Below, one piece after another: positions 16,680 to 24,325 of a stretch of 64,000 bases of DNA (its first letter is position 1; each line of letters begins with the position of its first letter). Position numbers and translations under genes: made by a program. Origin of the DNA: an uncultured Collinsella sp. (GTDB lineage: Bacteria; Actinomycetota; Coriobacteriia; Coriobacteriales; Coriobacteriaceae). The notes under the pieces were generated by a model. It was given only the letters and a program-made list of their open reading frames with translations. It searched no databases and had not been told where the DNA came from. The DNA is taken from assembly GCA_937989875.1 (NCBI GenBank), contig CALKBO010000060.1, positions 16,423 to 80,422 of the forward strand. Reading direction: 5' to 3'.

Positions 16680-17957
16680 TTGTTTGAATGTGAACTACCG
16701 TTTGACCACAAGACGTTGCATCTGGAGCTCGAGGATAAGAATTTCGCGGGTGTGATGGAAGGTCATCAAAACGAGTTTAAGACCACGAAATCGCAGGAAG
16801 AGCTGGTAGAGGAGTCACTTGCCAACCCTTATGGCTCGCCTTCGCTCGAGGAGCTTTGTGCTGGCAAGAAGGATATCGTCATCATTAGCTCCGATCATAC
16901 GCGTCCCGTTCCCTCGCGTGTGACGATGCCTATTCTGCTGCATCACATCCATTCCGCTGCGCCCGAGGCTCGAGTGCGTATTTTGGTTGCTACGGGTATG
17001 CACCGTCCGTCGACGCACGAGGAACTCGTCAACAAGTATGGCGAGGAGATTGTTGCCAACGAGGAAATTGTTATGCACGTCGCGACTGACGACAGCATGA
17101 TGAAAAAGATTGGCACCCTGCCTTCTGGTGGCGAGTGCATCATCAACAAGATTGCCGCCGATTGTGATCTGCTGCTTGCCGAGGGCTTTATTGAGCCGCA
17201 CTTCTTTGCCGGTTTCTCTGGTAGCCGCAAGTCCGTCTTGCCTGGCATCGCCAGCTACAAGACCATCATGTACAACCACAACGGTCAGTTTGTGAACGAT
17301 TCCCATTCGCGTGCCGGCAACCTGTGCCACAACCACGTGAGCGAGGACATGTTTGCCGCTGCCGAGATGGCTCACCTTGCCTTTGTGCTCAACGTGGTGC
17401 TCAACGGCAAGCATGAGGTTATCGGCTCCTTTGCAGGCGACATCCATAAGGCACACGAGGCTGGCTGCGAGTTCGTGAAGAGCCTTGCCGGCGTTGAGCC
17501 CGTCGAGTGCGAGATCGCCATCACCACCAACGGCGGCTACCCGCTCGACCAGAACATCTATCAGGCCGTGAAGGGCATGTGCTCTGCCGAGGCCACGCTT
17601 CCCGAGGGCGGCGTGATCATCGACGTCGCCGGTTGTGCCGACGGTCACGGTGGCGAGGGCTTCTATCACAACATCGCCGACAACGATCCTGCGGAGTTTG
17701 AGCGCGCCTGCATCGACCGTCCTAAGGACGAGACCCTGCCCGATCAGTGGACGAGCCAGATTTTCGCGCGCATCCTGGCGCATCACCCTGTGATCATGGT
17801 CACCGACCTGTGCGATCACCAGATGCTCAAGGATATGCACATGACGCCGGTCAACACTATCGAGGAGGCGCTCAAGCTCGCCTTTGAGATGAAGGGTGCC
17901 GATGCTAAGGTGGCCGTCATTCCCGATGGCCTGGGCGTTGTCGTCGCTCAGCACTAG
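16680..17957 (+). CDS. larA: Nickel-dependent lactate racemase LarA
   Basis: Interconverts L- and D-lactate using the nickel-pincer nucleotide cofactor covalently held by a lysine. Starting at TTG 16680 gives 425 residues and places every known catalytic residue at its Lactobacillus plantarum number: His108 (ATGMHRPS), His174 (IEPHFF), Lys184 (SGSRKSV) and His200 (MYNHNGQ). This agreement, and AAAGGAAGAGGG at 16659-16670, argues for the TTG start over the 79-residue longer frame that begins at 16443 and has a non-homologous N-terminus. The N-terminus FECELPFDHKTLHLEL also fits the family. larD follows by 49 bp in the same direction. larB and larC, which make the cofactor, are convergent 2 kb downstream. 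Confidence 0.93.
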   Translation: MFECELPFDHKTLHLELEDKNFAGVMEGHQNEFKTTKSQEELVEESLANPYGSPSLEELCAGKKDIVIISSDHTRPVPSRVTMPILLHHIHSAAPEARVRILVATGMHRPSTHEELVNKYGEEIVANEEIVMHVATDDSMMKKIGTLPSGGECIINKIAADCDLLLAEGFIEPHFFAGFSGSRKSVLPGIASYKTIMYNHNGQFVNDSHSRAGNLCHNHVSEDMFAAAEMAHLAFVLNVVLNGKHEVIGSFAGDIHKAHEAGCEFVKSLAGVEPVECEIAITTNGGYPLDQNIYQAVKGMCSAEATLPEGGVIIDVAGCADGHGGEGFYHNIADNDPAEFERACIDRPKDETLPDQWTSQIFARILAHHPVIMVTDLCDHQMLKDMHMTPVNTIEEALKLAFEMKGADAKVAVIPDGLGVVVAQH

Positions 17958-18006
17958 TACGCGGCCTAAACGAATCGTTTATAACCGACAAGAAAGATAA
18001 GGTTTT

Positions 18007-18738
18007 ATGCTTACCAAACTCCTCTGCGAATTCGGCGCAACGGCCCTCATGATCATCTTTGGCGTGGGCGTGCACTGCGATACCGTGCTTAAGGGCACCA
18101 AGTATCAGGGCTCCGGCCACATGTTTGCCATCACCACCTGGTCTTTTGGCATCTCGGTTGCTCTGTTTATCTTTGGCGGCGCCGTGTGCATGAACCCCGC
18201 CATGGTGCTTGCCCAGTGCATCGTCGGCCTGGTGCCGTGGAGCAGCTGCATCCCCTTCATGATTGCCGATATGCTCGGCGGCTTTGCGGGTGCCGTGATC
18301 GCGTGGCTTATGTATGCCGATGAGTTCAAGGCTTCCGATGGTGTCGTCGATCCCATTGCCCAGCGCAACATCTTCTCGACCAACCCCACCACCGAGGGCA
18401 CCAACTATGCCCGCAACTTCTTCTGCGAGGCTATCTGCACCTTTGTGTTCATCAGCGCCATCCTTGCTGCTGCTAACCGTGCTGGCGAGAACGTCCTGAT
18501 GCTCGCTATCTGCGTCGGTCTGATCGTTTGGGCTGTTGGCATGGGCATGGGCGGCATCACCGGCTTCGCCATGAACCAGGCTCGTGACCTTGGTCCTCGC
18601 ATGGCCTATCAGGTGCTGCCGATCAAGAACAAGGCTGACAACAACTGGAAGTACGGCCTGCTCGTTCCTGGCATCGCTCCGTTTGTCGGTGCCGCTCTGG
18701 CCGCGCTGTTTGTGCACGGTTTCTTGGGCATGTTCTAG
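18007..18738 (+). CDS. larD: MIP-family channel, LarD-like lactic acid permease
   Basis: Aquaglyceroporin-fold channel of 243 residues with six predicted helices and two half-helices. In lar loci such channels (LarD) pass lactic acid. The first signature is intact (VCMNPAMVLAQ). In the second, the usual N-P-A-R-D reads MNQARDLGPR, so the proline of the second NPA box is replaced by glutamine. A second-half arginine, part of the selectivity filter, is retained. It is probably co-transcribed with larA, whose stop is 49 bp upstream. Lactate as substrate is inferred from the neighbour; glycerol or formate are alternatives. Confidence 0.82.
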   Translation: MLTKLLCEFGATALMIIFGVGVHCDTVLKGTKYQGSGHMFAITTWSFGISVALFIFGGAVCMNPAMVLAQCIVGLVPWSSCIPFMIADMLGGFAGAVIAWLMYADEFKASDGVVDPIAQRNIFSTNPTTEGTNYARNFFCEAICTFVFISAILAAANRAGENVLMLAICVGLIVWAVGMGMGGITGFAMNQARDLGPRMAYQVLPIKNKADNNWKYGLLVPGIAPFVGAALAALFVHGFLGMF

Positions 18739-18759
18739 TCCAAGACTACATAGTTGTTC

Positions 18760-18884
18760 GCCGTCCGCATGGGGTAACTTCCCAGCGCGTCCTCGGACAT
18801 GCAAAAAGGCTCGCTGCGCACTTTGTGCGGCGAGCCTTTTTGCGTCCTGCGGAGTGCGCTGGGAAGTTACCCCATGCGGACGGC
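18760..18884. repeat. Nested palindrome, member B (29-bp outer stem, fixed linkers, 14-bp inner stem)
   Basis: Outer arms 18760-18788 and 18856-18884 are perfectly complementary over 29 bp. Inner arms GCAAAAAGGCTCGC (18801-18814) and its exact complement (18830-18843) enclose a small CGCAC/GTGCG hairpin. Linkers are 12 nt each: left GTCCTCGGACAT (18789-18800), right GTCCTGCGGAGT (18844-18855), nearly the same as in member A. It sits between the convergent larAD and larBC-tetR transcripts and could terminate both. Confidence 0.8.
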
Positions 18885-19041
18885 TGCGGGGTCTTTGTTG
18901 CGTTCGTACAAGCAACCCAACATATATATCTGAATTTGGATGGGAGGGGCTTGTTGCTGTTGGGGGGCATTGAAGCGCGAGTGGCACTTTGGGATGCGTG
19001 GCGGCCTGGGTTGGGGCGATGCTTTGGGATGAGCTTCTTAC
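18885..19041. other. Intergenic tail between convergent lar transcripts
   Basis: 157 bp, G/T-rich on the plus strand, with no open reading frame of interest and no further strong hairpin seen beyond the nested palindrome to its left. Confidence 0.5.
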
Positions 19042-19581
19042 TTAGCTGAAGAGGGGTTTTATGGCTGATAGGTAGTCTTTGGCTACTTCGGCCTTATCTG
19101 CTTGGAAGTTGTGCCAGGCCCACCATTGGACCATTCCTACGAAGCTTGAGGCTATGTGGTGTAGTAGGAAGCTTCGGTCCATGGTGGCGGCGGGGCCGTT
19201 TGGGTCGGTAGGGACGGTTTCGGCTGCGCGCGACATGATGGTCTTGCGTAAGCAGTCGGCGAAGACGCGTGAGCCGGCGCCGGCTACGAGGGCGCGTACG
19301 CCCTGACGACGATCCCAGAGGTTGTTGAGGATATGCTCGACTTGCACGAGTGGGTCGTCGAGCGGCGTACCATCGTCGTCGAGGGCGTGGGTGCAGATGT
19401 CGCTCACGAGCTCGGACAGTAGGTCGTCTTTGCTCTTAAAGAGGCCGTAGAATGTCGCGCGGCCTACGTGAGCGCGCACGATGATGTCGCCGACGGTGAT
19501 CTTGCCGTAGTCCTCTTCGCGTAGGAGTTCGGAGAACGCCGCGACGATGGCGGCGCGGCTTTTTGTCTTGCGGGCGTCCAT
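19042..19581 (-). CDS. TetR-family transcriptional regulator
   Basis: 179 residues. The N-terminal helix-turn-helix runs from MDARKTKSRAAIVAAFSELL through ITVGDIIVRAHVGRATFYGLF, with the GRATFY recognition-helix signature. The C-terminal ligand domain ends LLHHIASSFVGMVQWWAWHNF, like regulators of the DhaS/TetR_C_8 type. Its ATG begins two bases after the larC stop with no clear ribosome site of its own, so translational coupling to larC is likely. That position makes it the best candidate for controlling the lar genes; the ligand could be lactate or a metabolite, but this is inference. A longer in-frame N-terminus is possible but is Arg-rich, non-homologous and lies over larC. Confidence 0.85.
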   Translation of the reverse strand: MDARKTKSRAAIVAAFSELLREEDYGKITVGDIIVRAHVGRATFYGLFKSKDDLLSELVSDICTHALDDDGTPLDDPLVQVEHILNNLWDRRQGVRALVAGAGSRVFADCLRKTIMSRAAETVPTDPNGPAATMDRSFLLHHIASSFVGMVQWWAWHNFQADKAEVAKDYLSAIKPLFS

Positions 19582-19583
19582 GG

Positions 19584-20495
19584 CTATGCGTCCGCGTGAA
19601 CAAGCAGGCAGCGGAGCGTACCGGAGCAACCCTCGTAGGGGCGTTTGCCGGCGCCGTAGCCGACGGCTTTGATGCGGTAGCGGGCCGGCAGGTGCTCGGA
19701 CGTGCGCAGTGCGGCGACGATGGCGGCGCCCGTGGGCGTCACGAGCTCGCCGGCGACCGGTGCGGGCGTGAGAGCGATATTGCCTGCTTGGCATAGGTTG
19801 ATGACGGCGGGCACCGGGATGGGCATAAGGCCGTGGGCGCAGCGGATGGTGCCGTGGCCCTCGGAAAGCGACTCGACCACGATGTCCTCAATACCCAGGT
19901 CATCGAGGCAGATAGCGACAGAGCAGACGTCGACGATGGAGTCGACGGTGCCCACCTCGTGGAACATGACGGTCTCGGGCGTTTTGCCGTGGGCCTTTGC
20001 CTCGGCGGCGGCGAGCGCGGTAAAGATGGCGAGCGCACGACGCTTGGCGCCATCGCTTAGCTGCGAGCCGTCGATGATAGCAGTGACGTCCGCCAAAGAA
20101 CGGTGGTGATGGTGGTGGGCGTGATGATGGCCCTCGTGGTCATGGCCGTGGGCCTCATGATCATGTTCGTGGCAGTGACTGTGCTCGTCGTGCTCATGAT
20201 GGTGGTGCTCGTGCTCGTGCGTGTGCTCGGCAGCTGCTTCGTTGCCGTAGAGCCAGGCCATATCGTGGTCGTGGTTCTCGAGCTCCTCTGCAAGCTGGAC
20301 GTCAAAATCACAGGCGTCGATGCCATGCTTGTTTGCACGCGTGACGGCGATCGTAAAGCCGTCGACCGGCAGTGTGGCGAGCTGTTCGCGCAGGTGCTCC
20401 TCGCTGGCGCCCAGGTCGAGCAGGGCCGCGACGGTCATGTCGCCGCTGATGCCCGAGGTGCCGTCGATGATAAGCGTGTGCTGATGGTTGGACAT
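19584..20495 (-). CDS. larC: Nickel-insertion protein LarC, N-terminal domain only
   Basis: Acts last in nickel-pincer nucleotide synthesis, inserting Ni into the LarE product. The opening IIDGTSGISGDMTVAALLDLG and later FHEVGTVDSIVDV and APVAGELVTPTGAAI are LarC family blocks. A dense histidine-rich stretch (about residues 90-132, alternating His with Glu/Asp) probably stores Ni(II). At 303 residues the protein stops shortly after VGYGAGKRPYEG. Full-length LarC has a further C-terminal domain of about 120 residues (LarC2, the part crystallized with CTP). That domain is not seen in any frame, because tetR starts two bases later. A good AAGGAG site overlaps the larB stop. Confidence 0.88.
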   Translation of the reverse strand: MSNHQHTLIIDGTSGISGDMTVAALLDLGASEEHLREQLATLPVDGFTIAVTRANKHGIDACDFDVQLAEELENHDHDMAWLYGNEAAAEHTHEHEHHHHEHDEHSHCHEHDHEAHGHDHEGHHHAHHHHHRSLADVTAIIDGSQLSDGAKRRALAIFTALAAAEAKAHGKTPETVMFHEVGTVDSIVDVCSVAICLDDLGIEDIVVESLSEGHGTIRCAHGLMPIPVPAVINLCQAGNIALTPAPVAGELVTPTGAAIVAALRTSEHLPARYRIKAVGYGAGKRPYEGCSGTLRCLLVHADA

Positions 20496-20505
20496 GGAAT
20501 GCTCC

Positions 20506-21288
20506 TTAACGGGCGTGGGGCGTGCCAGCGCTCAGATGATTGATAAGACTTGCCTGGTAGGCGGCACCGAAGCCGTTGTCGATATTGACGACCGAAACGC
20601 CGCTGGAGCAGGAGTTGAGCATGGCGAGCAGCGCGGCTACGCCACCAAAACTCGCGCCGTAGCCCACGCTGGTGGGAACGGCGATGACCGGACAGCTCAC
20701 CAGGCCGCCGACAACGCTCGCCAACGCGCCCTCCATGCCGGCGATGGCGATGACCACCTGCGCCTGGGCAAGTTCCTCGGCATGCGCGAGCAGGCGGTGC
20801 AGGCCGGCAACACCCACGTCGTAGAGGCGGTCGACCTCGTTGCCGTAGAATTCGGCCGTCAACGCGGCTTCCTCGGCGACGGGCAGGTCGCTCGTACCGG
20901 CGCAGGCGACAACGATGCGTCCGTTGCCGGTAGGGGAGGGCTTGCCGCCCACGAGGGCGAGCTGTGCGTCTGGGACATATCCCAGGTCGATGCCGTTGCC
21001 GAGGAGCTTCGAGGCGCGGGCTGCCTTTTCGGCGTCCAGGCGCGTGACCAGGATGCGCACCTGGCCGGCATTGAGTAATGCTTTGATAATGGCGGCAATC
21101 TGCTCGGCGGTTTTACCGGCGCCGTAGACAACCTCGCCGGCTCCCTGGCGCACCCCGCGCGAAAGATCGAGCTGCGCAAAACCCAGATCGGCGGTTGGCG
21201 CCGTCTGGAGGCGCGTGAGGGCGACTGCCGGGGTGACTACTCCGTCGGCAACATCGCTCAGCAATTGCTCAAGATCTCGCTTATCCAT
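20506..21288 (-). CDS. larB: Nickel-pincer cofactor biosynthesis protein LarB
   Basis: First enzyme of the pincer pathway: carboxylates and hydrolyses nicotinic acid adenine dinucleotide to the dicarboxylated mononucleotide. 260 residues from ATG 21288 (AAGGGA upstream). The C-terminal half is the AIR-carboxylase/PurE-like fold, with CAGTSDLPVAEEAALTAEFYG, VVIAIAGMEGALASVV and PVIAVPTSVGYGASFGGVAALL. The N-terminal RGVRQGAGEVVYGAGKTA segment is also typical. larC follows after ten bases. An upstream 10-bp inverted repeat (21333-21366) may be the control site. Confidence 0.92.
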   Translation of the reverse strand: MDKRDLEQLLSDVADGVVTPAVALTRLQTAPTADLGFAQLDLSRGVRQGAGEVVYGAGKTAEQIAAIIKALLNAGQVRILVTRLDAEKAARASKLLGNGIDLGYVPDAQLALVGGKPSPTGNGRIVVACAGTSDLPVAEEAALTAEFYGNEVDRLYDVGVAGLHRLLAHAEELAQAQVVIAIAGMEGALASVVGGLVSCPVIAVPTSVGYGASFGGVAALLAMLNSCSSGVSVVNIDNGFGAAYQASLINHLSAGTPHAR

Positions 21289-21332
21289 ATATGTTCCCTT
21301 CGACGGCGCAAAGTCTAGCACTCAAAGGGTAT

Positions 21333-21366
21333 GTTTCCGAACACTAAGACAAAATTGTTCGGAAAC
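21333..21366. promoter_or_regulatory. Inverted repeat upstream of larB
   Basis: Perfect 10-bp arms GTTTCCGAAC (21333-21342) and GTTCGGAAAC (21357-21366), 14-bp spacer, 45 bp before the larB start. No T run follows on the gene strand, so an operator for the larBC-tetR unit is more likely than a serB terminator. It could be the target of the TetR protein at 19042-19581 (inference). Confidence 0.5.
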
Positions 21367-21402
21367 TATAGGACAGACTGATTCTCTTGTTAGAAGGATC
21401 GA

Positions 21403-22038
21403 CTAGTCGCGCAGGATGATGTCCATGGCGAGCATCAGGTTGCGCTCATCGATGGCAAACGGGGCGGCTTCGCGCGTCTTGGGCTTGGCGCAAAACGCGA
21501 TGCCCGTGCCCGCGGCCTGAATCATGGGGATGTCGTTGGCGCCGTCACCGATCGCGACGGTGTGGGCCATGTCGACACCGCACTCAACCGCCCAATCCAG
21601 CAGCTGGATGAGCTTGGACTCCTTGGTCACAATGTCTGCCGTCAGCTTGCCGGTGAGCTTGCCGTCCACGACTTCCAGACGGTTGGCCAGGCAAAAATCG
21701 ATGCCCGCGGCGGCCACGATCTTGTCAGCGACCTCGTGAAAGCCGCCGCTTACCACGCCGACCTTCCAGTCTTTGCTGTGCGCCGAGCGCACAAGCTCCA
21801 GCGCGCCGGGGGTAAACGTCACGCGCTCAAAGGTGCGCTCGAACACACTCTCGTCCAAGCCGGCAAGCAGCCCCACGCGCTCCTCGAGCGCCTGCTTAAA
21901 GTCCAGCTCGCCGCGCATAGCGCGCTCGGTGATTTGCGCAACTTGCTCGCCCACGCCGGCCTCCTCGCCCAACAGGTCGATGACCTCCTGGTTGATGAGC
22001 GTGGAGTCGATATCCATAACAATGAGGCGTGCAGTCAT
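21403..22038 (-). CDS. serB: Phosphoserine phosphatase
   Basis: HAD-superfamily phosphatase of 211 residues for the last step of serine synthesis. Motif I MDIDSTLI holds nucleophile Asp9 and Asp11, motif II is GVVSGGFHEV, the lysine is in VTKESKLIQLL, and motif III is IGDGANDIPMI. The start at ATG 22038 has AAAGG seven bases upstream; the earlier in-frame start would add 15 non-homologous residues. The catalytic set is complete. It lacks the N-terminal ACT domain of longer SerB forms. It is transcribed toward larB with a 115-bp gap. Confidence 0.9.
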   Translation of the reverse strand: MTARLIVMDIDSTLINQEVIDLLGEEAGVGEQVAQITERAMRGELDFKQALEERVGLLAGLDESVFERTFERVTFTPGALELVRSAHSKDWKVGVVSGGFHEVADKIVAAAGIDFCLANRLEVVDGKLTGKLTADIVTKESKLIQLLDWAVECGVDMAHTVAIGDGANDIPMIQAAGTGIAFCAKPKTREAAPFAIDERNLMLAMDIILRD

Positions 22039-22294
22039 GACGGGCCTTTCCGAGTGCTGTTTTATTGGGGCATATTGTCGCACGTGAATAGCGCGGGCGG
22101 GTGCCGCGGTGCGTCAATTGTTTCGTCTCCGTCAAGTCTTTGGGCAAGAGCTACTTTTTCGTGGTACATCGACGCGGGTGCGATAAGATAGAACGCCATG
22201 TCCGGCTGCGCGGTTTACGCAGGCTGGGCAAATCTGTACGACGCCGCCCGGAACGACACGGGGCGGCACAGATCCATAAAGGAGGATCACTGGT

Positions 22295-24082
22295 ATGAGC
22301 CAGACCCGTCCCATCGATGAGCATTCCATGCACACCCGTACCTGCGGCGAGCTTCGCTTCGAGAACGTGGGCGAAGAGGTCACCCTCACCGGTTGGGTGA
22401 GCCGTCGCCGCGACCACGGCGGCCTTATCTTCTGCGACCTTCGCGACCGCGAGGGCATCACGCAGCTCACCTTCGACCCCGAGCACTCCGATGGCGATGC
22501 CTTTAAGATCGCCGAGACCATGCGTCCCGAGTGGCCCATCAAGATCCACGGCGTCGTGCGCGCCCGTGGCGAGGAGACCACCAACACCAAGCTCGCGACC
22601 GGCGAGATCGAGGTCCTGACCGACCACGCCGAGGTGCTCAACACGTCCGTCACCCCGCCGTTCCAGATCGAGGACGGCATCGAGACGAGCGAGGACACCC
22701 GCCTGCGCTATCGCTATCTGGACCTCCGTCGTCCCGAGATGATGGCCAACCTCAAGCTGCGCTCCGACTTTACCTTTGCCATTCGCGAGGCGCTGCACAA
22801 CCGTGAGTTCATGGAGGTCGAGACGCCCTCCCTGTTCAAGTCCACGCCCGAGGGCGCTCGCGACTTCATCGTTCCCAGCCGTATTCAGCCGGGTAACTTC
22901 TACGCCCTGCCGCAGTCCCCGCAGCTCCTGAAGCAGCTGCTCATGGTCGGTGGCGTCGAGCGCTACTACCAGGTTGCCAAGTGCTTCCGCGACGAGGACC
23001 TGCGTGCCGACCGTCAGCCCGAGTTCACCCAGGTCGATATCGAGATGTCCTTCGTGGACCAGAACGATGTCATGAGCGCGCTCGAGGAGGTTCTTGCCGA
23101 TGCTTTCGGCCGCATGGGTGTCGAGATGCCCACGCCGCTGCGTCGCATGAACTACTGGGATGCCATGGACACCTATGGCTCCGATAAGCCCGATACCCGC
23201 TATGGCATGCACCTGGTCGGCCTGACCGACATCTTTGCCAACTCCAAGTTCAAGGTCTTCGCGACCGCTGCGAACGAGGAGGGCTCTGTCGTCAAGGCCA
23301 TCAACGCCAAGGGCGCCGGCGCCTGGGCACGTGCCAAGATCGATAAGCTTGCCGGCGTGGCCTCCACGTTTGGCGCCAAGGGCCTGGCTTGGATCGCCTT
23401 CCGTGAGGACGGCTCCATCAACAGCCCCATCGTCAAGTTCTTCTCGGACGAGGAGATGGCGGCTCTGCGCGAGCGCATGGACGTCGAGCCCGGCGACCTT
23501 GTGATGTTCGCCGCCGGCCCGCGCCTGCTCTCCGACGAGATCCTGGGCGGCATGCGTTCCCACATGGCCAATGCGCTCGAGATCAAGCGCGAGGGTCACG
23601 ACTTCCTGTGGGTCGTCAACTTCCCGCTGTTCCATTGGGACGAGGATCGCAAGGCCTATGCTGCCGAGCATCAGCCCTTTACCCTGCCGACCGAGACCGA
23701 CATCGCCAAGATCGAGGCCGATCCGCTGGCAGCCGGTTCGTGCACCTACGACTTTGTCATGGACGGCTTTGAGGCCGGCGGCGGCGGTATGCGTATCCAC
23801 AACGCCGAGATGCAGATGTCCATGCTCAAGCTCCTGGGCTTTACCGAGGAGCGCGCCGAGTCTCAGTTTGGCTTCCTCATGGAGGCCCTCAAGTTTGGTG
23901 CGCCCCCGATGGGCGGTTTCGCTCTGGGTCTGGACCGCGTGTGCATGCTGCTCACCGGTTCCGACTCCATCCGCGACGTCATGGCGTTCCCCAAGACGGC
24001 CAGTGGCTCCGACCTTATGTCGGGTGCTCCGAGTGCCGTTTCCGGCGCCCAGCTCAAGGACGTCAGCCTGCGCCTGATGTAG
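22295..24082 (+). CDS. aspS: Aspartate--tRNA ligase
   Basis: Class II synthetase of 595 residues, the long bacterial type with a GAD insertion domain. The N-terminal OB-fold opens with RTCGELRFENVGEEVTLTGW and contains RRRDHGGLIF. Motif 2 (YYQVAKCFRDEDLRADRQPEF) is present, as is motif 3 (GGFALGLDRVCMLLTG). The GAD insert lies around residues 300-420. The protein could also charge tRNA-Asn if the organism uses the transamidation route; nothing here tells. ATG 22295 has AAAGGAGG upstream. A GC-rich stem (about 22229-22273) lies in the leader just before the ribosome site. A clear terminator follows. Confidence 0.96.
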   Translation: MSQTRPIDEHSMHTRTCGELRFENVGEEVTLTGWVSRRRDHGGLIFCDLRDREGITQLTFDPEHSDGDAFKIAETMRPEWPIKIHGVVRARGEETTNTKLATGEIEVLTDHAEVLNTSVTPPFQIEDGIETSEDTRLRYRYLDLRRPEMMANLKLRSDFTFAIREALHNREFMEVETPSLFKSTPEGARDFIVPSRIQPGNFYALPQSPQLLKQLLMVGGVERYYQVAKCFRDEDLRADRQPEFTQVDIEMSFVDQNDVMSALEEVLADAFGRMGVEMPTPLRRMNYWDAMDTYGSDKPDTRYGMHLVGLTDIFANSKFKVFATAANEEGSVVKAINAKGAGAWARAKIDKLAGVASTFGAKGLAWIAFREDGSINSPIVKFFSDEEMAALRERMDVEPGDLVMFAAGPRLLSDEILGGMRSHMANALEIKREGHDFLWVVNFPLFHWDEDRKAYAAEHQPFTLPTETDIAKIEADPLAAGSCTYDFVMDGFEAGGGGMRIHNAEMQMSMLKLLGFTEERAESQFGFLMEALKFGAPPMGGFALGLDRVCMLLTGSDSIRDVMAFPKTASGSDLMSGAPSAVSGAQLKDVSLRLM

Positions 24083-24105
24083 GCAAGCGGCTACATATTG
24101 CCCGT

Positions 24106-24142
24106 AACGAGGGAAGGACGCGTGCCTTCCCTCGTTTTTTAT
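24106..24142 (+). terminator. aspS terminator
   Basis: Perfect stem AACGAGGGAAGG (24106-24117) with CCTTCCCTCGTT (24125-24136) followed by a T run. Confidence 0.85.
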
Positions 24143-24212
24143 GCGCCGAGGTTGAGAGGGCTTGGGATGACCGGGCGTCGCGGAAAGCGCGACCCAGAAT
24201 TCGGCAAAATAA

Positions 24213-24319
24213 TGGGGCACAGTTTCCGGTTGAGCTGTCTAACGGAAACTGTGCCCCAGAATGAGCACTCAAAACGGGGCAGGCTTTCCGTAACAACTGT
24301 CTGGCGGAAAGCCTGCCCC
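24213..24319. repeat. Two tandem related hairpins between aspS and lacI
   Basis: Hairpin 1: TGGGGCACAGTTTCCG (24213-24228) with exact complement at 24243-24258. Hairpin 2: GGGGCAGGCTTTCCG (24276-24290) with exact complement at 24305-24319. Both stems follow GGGGCA-x3-TTTCCG and both 14-nt loops contain CTGTCT. They lie in the convergent aspS/lacI gap, so they may terminate the repressor transcript, but the repeated stem and loop pattern suggests a dispersed palindromic family. Confidence 0.65.
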
Positions 24320-24325
24320 AATTTC

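Noticed and set aside
18825..19049. Short plus-strand frame between larD and tetR
   Set aside because: It starts inside the nested palindrome, has no ribosome site and resembles no protein.
19042..19584. Programmed frameshift from larC into a LarC2 domain, as in lactobacilli
   Set aside because: No LarC2-like sequence is visible in the other minus-strand frames; the space is occupied by a well-supported tetR.
20103..20543. Plus-strand frame rich in Val/Met/Leu opposite the larC His stretch
   Set aside because: It looks like a membrane protein only because His codons read as Val/Met on the complement; no ribosome site.
22200..22290. T-box-like leader before aspS
   Set aside because: There is a GC stem just before the ribosome site but no T-box core sequence or specifier-loop pattern was seen.
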